From assembly GCA_027577415.1 (NCBI GenBank), contig JANBQS010000753.1:1-12533 (forward strand): DNA of 12,533 nt. The letters run 5' to 3'. Both the position numbers and the translations under genes were made by a program. Below, in pieces: positions 7,587-12,533 of the stretch. Each line of letters begins with the position of its first letter. Position 1 is the first letter of the stretch. The notes below the pieces were generated by a model. That model did not search any database and was not told the origin of the DNA. It saw nothing but the letters and a program-made list of their open reading frames with translations. The DNA is from Coemansia sp. RSA 922 (taxonomy: Eukaryota; Kickxellomycota; Kickxellomycetes; Kickxellales; Kickxellaceae).

Positions 7587-8387
7587 ATGGCGCCTCAGAT
7601 AGAGCCCTCTTCGGGATTCAAGTTCGACAATGTAAAGAGAAATCAGCTTTTGGGCGACAAGGGCTACAAGCTGCCCACTGCTACAAAGACGGGAACTACT
7701 ATCGTTGGCCTTATCTACAAGGACGGCCTAGTGTTGGGCGCCGATACGCGTGCTACCGCGGGACCTATTGTCGCTGACAAGAACTGCGAAAAGATCCACT
7801 ACTTGGCGCCAAACATGTATTGCTGTGGTGCTGGTACGGCTGCCGATACCGAGTTTACGACGAATATGATTAGCTCGCAGCTGGCGTTGCACTCGCTAAA
7901 CACTGGGCGTGAGCCACGTGTAGTGGCGGCGATGACGATGCTCAAGCAGCATCTGTTCAAATACCACGGACACATCGGCGCAGCCCTGGTTCTTGGTGGA
8001 TACGACTCGACTGGACCTCACTTGTTTACTGTTTACCCGCACGGCTCGACGGACAAGCTGCCCTATGTGACCATGGGCTCGGGCTCCTTGGCCGCCATGT
8101 CCGTATTTGAGTCGCGCTGGCAGCCTGGTATGTCGCGGGAGGAGGCCGTTGAGATGGTCAAGGATGCCATCGAGGCAGGTATCTTTAACGATCTGGGCTC
8201 GGGATCCAACGTCGATGTCTGCGTTATCACCAAGGGCAACGTTGAATATCTCCGCAACTACGCCAGACCCAACGAGCGCGTTGAGAAGGAGCAGTCGTAC
8301 AGGTTCAGACAAGGAGTTACAGAGTTTTACACGCCTCGGGCTGCTCGCCGTGGCCAGGACACTGCTGAGATGGATACGTCGGCGTAA
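7587..8387 (+). CDS. PUP1: 20S proteasome subunit beta-2 (trypsin-like)
   Basis: This 266-residue precursor is the catalytic beta-2 subunit of the 20S proteasome core, which carries the trypsin-like activity. The propeptide ends at Gly36, and autocatalysis would expose Thr37 (mature Thr1) in the KTG|TTIVG junction. Mature-numbering active-site residues are all present: Asp17 (D53), Lys33 (K69), Ser129 (S165), Asp166 (D202) and Ser169 (S205). Gly45 (G81), which shapes the beta-2 S1 pocket, is also present. [20 protein letters not shown] and [19 protein letters not shown] are close to PSMB7/Pup1. The long C-terminal extension (about 245-266) is the beta-2 arm that wraps the neighbouring beta-3 subunit. 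The length matches the family (260-277) and no introns are needed. The propeptide carries the usual FxFDN..RN motif. Confidence 0.97.
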   Translation: MAPQIEPSSGFKFDNVKRNQLLGDKGYKLPTATKTGTTIVGLIYKDGLVLGADTRATAGPIVADKNCEKIHYLAPNMYCCGAGTAADTEFTTNMISSQLALHSLNTGREPRVVAAMTMLKQHLFKYHGHIGAALVLGGYDSTGPHLFTVYPHGSTDKLPYVTMGSGSLAAMSVFESRWQPGMSREEAVEMVKDAIEAGIFNDLGSGSNVDVCVITKGNVEYLRNYARPNERVEKEQSYRFRQGVTEFYTPRAARRGQDTAEMDTSA

Positions 8388-8610
8388 CCTGACGGTGCTA
8401 AACATATCCATTTTACAGCCTTTTTTTTTATTAGCTTGGTTTAAAAGTCCTTGACATAACAAGTAATGTTTCTATGTTAAAAATGAGCGAGAGCCGTCTG
8501 ACCGTGTTGTCTAGCGCAGCCATAGTTTAGCTACCTCTGTGCGTGGCAGCAAATGCTCGGACTTAATCGTGTTTAACACTGTGGTCCATATTTCGGCCAC
8601 ATTAAAAAGA

Positions 8611-9519
8611 ATGACTAGCACATACCAAACGCCGCAGCGCCGGATCTTGGACCCAAAGGACATGAGCCAGTGGCTGGCCTCGTCAGCGTACATTGAAATC
8701 GTCAGCTTTGTTGAACAACTCAGCCAAAGCGTGCAGGGCAGACGAGTATCCTCTGTTGGCGCCTTGTCGCCCCAAGTGGAAGGCATTGTGCGCCTGCTTA
8801 GCCAGGCTGAATCCTGGATCAACAAGTACCCGCCAGATATGACGACATCGTCGAGGTTCGGGAACAGGTCGTTTCGCAGCTGGGAAGCCGAGCTCCAGCA
8901 GCAGGTCGAGCAACTGCTGCGCGAGCTTCTGCCCGTCGAGCGCCACGATGCAGCACCCGAGCTGGCGTCGTATCTTGTAGCGTCATTTGGAAACGCCACT
9001 CGCATTGACTACGGCTCGGGACACGAGCTCTCGTTTGTTATGTGGCTCCTGTGTCTGTGCAAGATTGGCTTTCTAGAGCCATCTGACTCTGTGGCAATAG
9101 TGCTGACCGTGTTCAGACAGTACATTCAGCTATGCCAGCAGCTACAGCGCATATACAAGCTGGAGCCAGCTGGGAGCCACGGCGTGTGGGGACTAGACGA
9201 CTTTCAGTTCCTGCCATTCTACTTTGGCAGCGCGCAGTTTATAGGCAGCGAAACGACGCCTGCCGCCAGCCTCGACAAGGGGCTTATTGATCGCGAGGGC
9301 GACGAGTACCTGTATTTGCAAGGCATTCGCTTCATCAGCGAAATGAAGCGCGGGCCGTTCTTTGAGCACTCTAGACAGCTCTATGACATCTCTGGCGTGC
9401 CTCGGTGGGAGAAGGTCAACCAGGGTCTCGGCAAGATGTACAAAGCCGAAGTGATGGGCAAGTTTCCAGTAGTCCAGCATCTCGTGTTTGGCAGCTTGCT
9501 TTCGTTCTCCTCTGCCTAG
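8611..9519 (+). CDS. PTPA: PP2A phosphatase activator (PTPA/RRD), peptidyl-prolyl isomerase
   Basis: This 302-residue protein of the PTPA family (yeast Rrd1/Rrd2, animal PTPA) helps activate the catalytic subunit of PP2A-type phosphatases and has ATP-dependent prolyl cis/trans isomerase activity. Family blocks are visible in order: ILDPKDMSQWLAS at the N-terminus, FGNRSFRSW (83-91), FGNATRIDYGSGHEL (126-140), GVWGLDDFQFLPFYFGSAQ (191-209), and GLGKMYKAEVMGKFPVVQH (272-290) followed by FGSLL. The first in-frame ATG is at 8611 and has A at -3; the frame is open further upstream but without an ATG. It is shorter than yeast Rrd1 and Rrd2 because it lacks a C-terminal extension. Whether it is the Rrd1 or Rrd2 counterpart cannot be decided here. 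It lies tandem to PUP1 with 223 bp between, in which I see only AT-rich 3' flank and no gene. Confidence 0.94.
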   Translation: MTSTYQTPQRRILDPKDMSQWLASSAYIEIVSFVEQLSQSVQGRRVSSVGALSPQVEGIVRLLSQAESWINKYPPDMTTSSRFGNRSFRSWEAELQQQVEQLLRELLPVERHDAAPELASYLVASFGNATRIDYGSGHELSFVMWLLCLCKIGFLEPSDSVAIVLTVFRQYIQLCQQLQRIYKLEPAGSHGVWGLDDFQFLPFYFGSAQFIGSETTPAASLDKGLIDREGDEYLYLQGIRFISEMKRGPFFEHSRQLYDISGVPRWEKVNQGLGKMYKAEVMGKFPVVQHLVFGSLLSFSSA

Positions 9520-9675
9520 ATTTTAGCTCGTAGTTGAGCTTCTTCTTAAATCACTAGAACTGTTTGGTCCAGCCCGAGCTTTTGCGATTTATCTACTGCG
9601 AACTTACTGCAGTTCTCCAAATTGAAACGGCCAAAACAAAGCAGGCGATGGGCCGTTGCAGCGGTGGGACCATGT

Positions 9676-9890
9676 TTTGGCGCCCCGCCACTAAAAAAGA
9701 TATGTTTGGCGCTATATTTATTTTTTCCTCGTTTCAGGAAGAGGGTCGACATGTGGCGAACGGGAGAGGAGCGGCGCTGACTCTCCCCATTTCCGTCCTA
9801 CTATTTCGGCGCGTCCTATCCCCCTCCTCCTTTCTGCATCTCTTCTCCGCTTTAATCATAAATAATTTCGGCTCAAAACTTTTTTCACTT
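9676..9890 (+). promoter_or_regulatory. Likely beta-tubulin promoter with E2F-like sites and CT-rich tract
   Basis: TTTGGCGC, a match to the E2F/DP consensus, occurs at 9676-9683 and again at 9705-9712, 29 bp apart on the same strand; a related TTTCGGCGCG is at 9804-9813. A TATA-like GCTATATTTATTTTTTCC directly follows the second site. From about 9779 to 9850 the strand is strongly pyrimidine-rich, as is common near start sites of highly expressed fungal genes. A strong splice donor follows at 9891, so transcription probably begins within or near the CT-rich tract. Factor identity is inference. The stretch 9520-9675 between the PTPA stop and these sites shows nothing recognisable, and a long open frame across 9564-10028 lacks an ATG at its 5' end and protein-like composition. 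Confidence 0.5.
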
Positions 9891-10184
9891 GTAAGTACGC
9901 ATCCATCGTTAAACTGGCGGCCAGTTTCTATTCATTTTTTGAGCAAGCCGACGTCAATTCAAACACTCGCCGCATTTCTCTCCAGCTTTGCTTGGTTGGG
10001 GGGTTGTGTGTATAGTGCCATGTACTGAGTGCGAGTCTGTTTTGGTGCCTCTCTGTCTAAAGGCGAGAATGAGAGTGCTATTTTTTACCCCTTCAAAACA
10101 AAGTACGCCGCTTATGACTGACTAACGCTTATTATCGACTTGTTTATTTTTACCATTTTTCTCCATTCCATCGTGGCTTGGTAG
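9891..10184 (+). other. Probable 5'UTR intron of beta-tubulin
   Basis: The donor GTAAGTACG at 9891 is near consensus. A branch-point match, TGACTAACG, lies at 10118-10126 followed by a T/C-rich run, and the first AG after it is TAG at 10183-10184 (CAG at 10186-10187 is an alternative acceptor). That leaves a short exon remnant of about 38 nt before the beta-tubulin ATG at 10223. The intron would be 294 nt, longer than the two coding introns here (102 and 136 nt). No transcript evidence is available. Confidence 0.6.
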
Positions 10185-10222
10185 CAGCAACAGCGGTAGC
10201 AGAAGTAAACAACAGCAAAACA

Positions 10223-11747
10223 ATGAGGGAAATCATAACGCTTCAAATGGGTAAGTTGGTGTCGCACGTCCCTTTTAGCCCCATTGTGGCCGGATCATGC
10301 TCTCGTCCCTTCAATCCCACGGGTCCTTGACAATGTTTTTCATGCTAATCCCTTGCTGCCACGTATATCGGAACTGAATATTATAGGCCAGTGTGGTAAC
10401 CAGATTGGTGCCGCATTCTGGGAAAACATTATCCAGGAGCACGGAATCAACACTGAAGGCAAGTTTGTTGGAAATAACAGCAACCAGATTGAGCGCGCAA
10501 ACGTCTACTTTACCGAGGCCGCCAACCAACGTTTTGTTCCTCGTGTCGTGGCTGTCGATCTAGAGCCTGGTGTGCTCAACAACATCAAGCATGGCAAGTA
10601 CGGTGGGCTGTTCCGTCCAGATAGTCTTGTGAATGCCGGCAGCGGCGCTGGCAACAACTGGGCCAAGGGCTTCTACACGGAGGGTGCTGAGCTGCTGGAC
10701 CAGGTGCTAGATACCATCCGCCGCGATGTCGAGAACTGCGACCTGCTGTCAGGCTTCCAGCTCTGCCACTCTATTGGTGGTGGTACTGGCTCGGGCATGG
10801 GCTCTCTCATGCTCCAGAAGATCCGTGAAGAGTACCCCGACCGGATGGTGTCCACCTTTACTGTCATGCCCTCGCAGTCGTCGTCCGAGGCGGTTATTGA
10901 GCCTTACAACTCGGTGCTGTCCATCCACCACTTGATTGAAAACTCGGACATGACCTTCTGCCTGGACAACGATGCGCTGACGCGTATCTGCCTCGACTCG
11001 CTAAAGATCAAGTCGCCTATGCACAGTGACCTGAACGCGCTCGTTGCCAAGGTTATGTCTGGCGTGACAACGTCGTTGCGCTTCCCTGGCCAGCTCAACG
11101 CCGACTTGCGCAAGCTGGCAGTCAACATGGTGCCCTTCCCACGTCTGCACTTCCTTCTCTCTGGCATTGCGCCCCTGACAGGTGCCAAAGCCATGAGCTA
11201 CCGCAACGTCACGGTCCCCGATCTCTGCCAACAGATGTACGGCGCTCAGAACATGCTGGTCAACATCGACCCGCGCCACGGCCGCTACCTGACCTGCGCT
11301 ACGATGTTCCGCGGCAAGGTGTCGGTCAAGGAGTGCGAGGACACCATCTCGAGCTACACTGCAAAGAACGTATCCTCGTTTGTCGAGTGGATTCCCAACT
11401 CGACCCAGATCGCCGTGTGCGACGTCCCCCCAGTCGACATGGACATCGCGGCCACCTTCTTGGGCAACAACACGGCCATCCAGGAGGCGTTCTTCCGCAT
11501 TGGAGAGCAGTTCGGCAAGATCTTCAGGCGCAAGGCCTTTATTCACTGGTACACCGACGAGGGCATGGACGAGATGGAGTTCACCGAGGCTGAGAGCAAC
11601 ATCAACGACCTTATCAACGAGTACAAGCAGTACCAGGATGCCGGTGTGGAAGATGAGGAGTACGCCACCTATGACGAGGGTGGCTACGAGGGAGATGCTG
11701 GTGCCGGTGATATGCCCGTCGACGAGCATGCCGAAGGCGAGTACTAA
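10223..11747 (+). CDS. TUB2: Beta-tubulin, divergent, two coding exons
   Basis: Exons 10223-10250 and 10387-11747 give 462 residues. The start [17 protein letters not shown] is a beta-tubulin N-terminus; GGGTGSG (140-146) is the GTP-binding T4 loop, and [26 protein letters not shown] (389-414) is beta-specific. Many core GTP contacts are intact (Q11, C12, E69, N204, N226). The protein is nevertheless unusual. Position 198, normally Glu, is Met; position 6, usually His, is Thr; position 222, usually the Tyr stacking on guanine, is His; and 227 is Ala. F167 and F200 are normal. The C-terminal tail after QYQDA is about 34 residues instead of about 20, rich in Glu, Gly, Asp and Tyr, and ends EGEY. 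From about codon 100 onward codon choice leans strongly to C/G-ending codons, suggesting high expression. It may be one of several beta-tubulin paralogues. In cells it would pair with alpha-tubulin in microtubules. Confidence 0.96.
10251..10386 (+). other. Coding intron of beta-tubulin in codon 10
   Basis: A 136-nt phase-1 intron interrupts codon 10. The donor is GTAAGTTGG after ATGG; a branch-point-like TGCTAATC lies near 10343-10350; the acceptor is ATTATAG. Joining restores ATG GGC CAG TGT GGT, that is QMGQCGN of the tubulin core. The ATG at 10284 lies inside this intron and is not the start. Confidence 0.93.
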
Positions 11748-11826
11748 GTCACCACTGGTTAATCTTCTCAATATTAATTTTTCAATTCATTTGTTGCTGC
11801 CTGCATCATCTGCATGCACGATATGT

Positions 11827-11907
11827 GATAAGCAAGGTGTGCGATCAAGTTGTCTATGGTGGTGATTCACTAGCGGCGATGACGACAGGTGGGATGTATG
11901 CGATAAG
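11827..11907 (+). promoter_or_regulatory. Two GATAAG sites upstream of the aminotransferase gene
   Basis: GATAAG occurs at 11827-11832 (in ATGTGATAAGC) and at 11902-11907 (in ATGCGATAAGG), same strand, 75 bp apart, with the second about 60 bp before the upstream start codon of the BNA3-like gene. Fungal GATA factors bind such HGATAR-like sites in nitrogen-catabolic genes, which would suit an aminotransferase. Both sites are short, and chance occurrence is not excluded. The spacer 11748-11967 holds no other feature apart from the AT-rich tubulin 3' flank. Confidence 0.35.
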
Positions 11908-11967
11908 GCTCTTCTTTGCTCCTGATGTTCCTTTGCTTTGAATTCATTTCTCATCGAATTTCGCTAG

Positions 11968-12533
11968 ATGCTTATCTTGAGTAACGTAACTCGCTCCGCA
12001 GTCCAACGCGCCTATCTCTCGTCTCTTCTCCGACTCTCGCTCACAAAACCAATGACCCTGTCCACCAACGCAGCCAGTGAGCCGAAAGGCCATCGGCCCA
12101 CACCAGTTCCCTCACCACAATACGCATCAACCGGTCTTGATGTGTGGACTATGATGAACCAAGTTGCCGCCTCGGTCAACGCCGTCAACCTTGGTCAGGG
12201 CTACATGAGCTACCCGCCCAAAGAGTTTATCAAGCGTGCTGCCCAAGAGGCTCTAGTGGAAAACACACACAACCAGTATGCGCCTCCTCGCGGCCGCCCC
12301 GGATTACTCGAGCAAGTGGGGATCCACTTTGCTAATCGGCTAGCTCGGCCCATCGACCCAAGCTCTGAGTTGAGTATCCACGCTGGCGCCAATGAGGCCT
12401 TGCTGTCTGTGTTCACGGCATTTTTGGAGCATGGCAAGGGGCAAGAGGTCATCCTTATGGAGCCTGCCTTTGACCAGTACACGCCCAACATCATCATGTC
12501 TGGAGGAAAGCCTGTCTATGTGCCGCTGCGCGT
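11968..12533 (+). CDS. BNA3: Kynurenine aminotransferase family protein, 5' part
   Basis: A class I/II PLP-dependent aminotransferase runs off the right edge after 188 codons. VNLGQGYMSYPPKEF, NQYAPPRGRPGL, HAGANEALLSVF and EPAFDQYTPNI are the substrate- and cofactor-side motifs shared with yeast Bna3 and animal KYAT enzymes, which convert kynurenine to kynurenic acid or act as cysteine-conjugate beta-lyases. The catalytic Lys lies beyond the window. The first in-frame ATG, 11968, directly follows an in-frame TAG and adds 28 residues that look like a mitochondrial presequence: R9, R14, R22 and K27, hydroxylated and hydrophobic residues, and no Asp or Glu. A second ATG at 12052 would give the cytosolic form. 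Both have weak contexts (T and C at -3). The CT-rich stretch before 12052 could also be a leader for a shorter transcript. Confidence 0.88.
   Translation, partial: MLILSNVTRSAVQRAYLSSLLRLSLTKPMTLSTNAASEPKGHRPTPVPSPQYASTGLDVWTMMNQVAASVNAVNLGQGYMSYPPKEFIKRAAQEALVENTHNQYAPPRGRPGLLEQVGIHFANRLARPIDPSSELSIHAGANEALLSVFTAFLEHGKGQEVILMEPAFDQYTPNIIMSGGKPVYVPLR

Noticed and set aside
9564..10028. Open frame of 154 codons upstream of beta-tubulin
   Set aside because: It lacks an ATG at its start, overlaps the putative promoter and leader intron, and its translation is low-complexity and not protein-like.
11001..11771. 256-codon minus-strand open frame across beta-tubulin
   Set aside because: It is an antisense shadow of a strongly codon-biased gene, with hydrophobic Val/Leu/Asp-rich repeats typical of such artefacts.

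Overview
The window looks like nuclear DNA of a fungus with compact, intron-poor genes. Support comes from a mitofissin (DUF1748) gene, a fungus-restricted family; short introns with GTAAGT donors and fungal-type branch points (CTAAC/CTAAT); and spacers of roughly 80-300 bp. A ZZZ3-type protein (SANT plus ZZ domain), known from the animal ATAC complex and absent from the model yeasts, points to an early-diverging lineage (zygomycete-grade, for instance Kickxellomycotina). That placement is inference; no rRNA or other decisive marker is present.

Layout, left to right. Positions 1-471 are the upstream region of a ZZZ3-like chromatin protein (472-2730, +). Next is a two-exon THOC5-type THO-complex subunit (2960-3835, +), convergent with only 83 bp to a PHD-JmjC histone demethylase of the JHD1/KDM7 type (5931-3919, -). 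A 1.1 kb gap (5932-7034) holds no gene I can assign. It is followed by ATG44/mitofissin (7292-7035, -), divergent from the proteasome beta-2 subunit PUP1 (7587-8387, +). After PUP1 come a PP2A activator, PTPA/RRD (8611-9519, +), a beta-tubulin with a likely 5'UTR intron and one coding intron (10223-11747, +), and the 5' part of a BNA3/kynurenine aminotransferase-family gene (11968 to beyond 12533, +), which runs off the window.

The genes do not form an operon-like system. They are housekeeping genes from chromatin and mRNA export (ZZZ3, THOC5, JHD1), organelle and protein turnover (ATG44, PUP1), phosphatase regulation (PTPA), cytoskeleton (tubulin) and tryptophan/kynurenine metabolism (BNA3). 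I found no mobile element, CRISPR array, tRNA or rRNA.

The most interesting signals are within genes. The beta-tubulin departs from near-universal positions (Met at 198, Thr at 6, His at 222) and has a long acidic tail ending in an alpha-tubulin-like -EGEY. The aminotransferase has two in-frame starts that would yield mitochondrial and cytosolic forms. An 89-codon reading frame fills the ATG44-PUP1 spacer, and the 1.1 kb gap may hide small genes. I do not claim a new multi-gene system.
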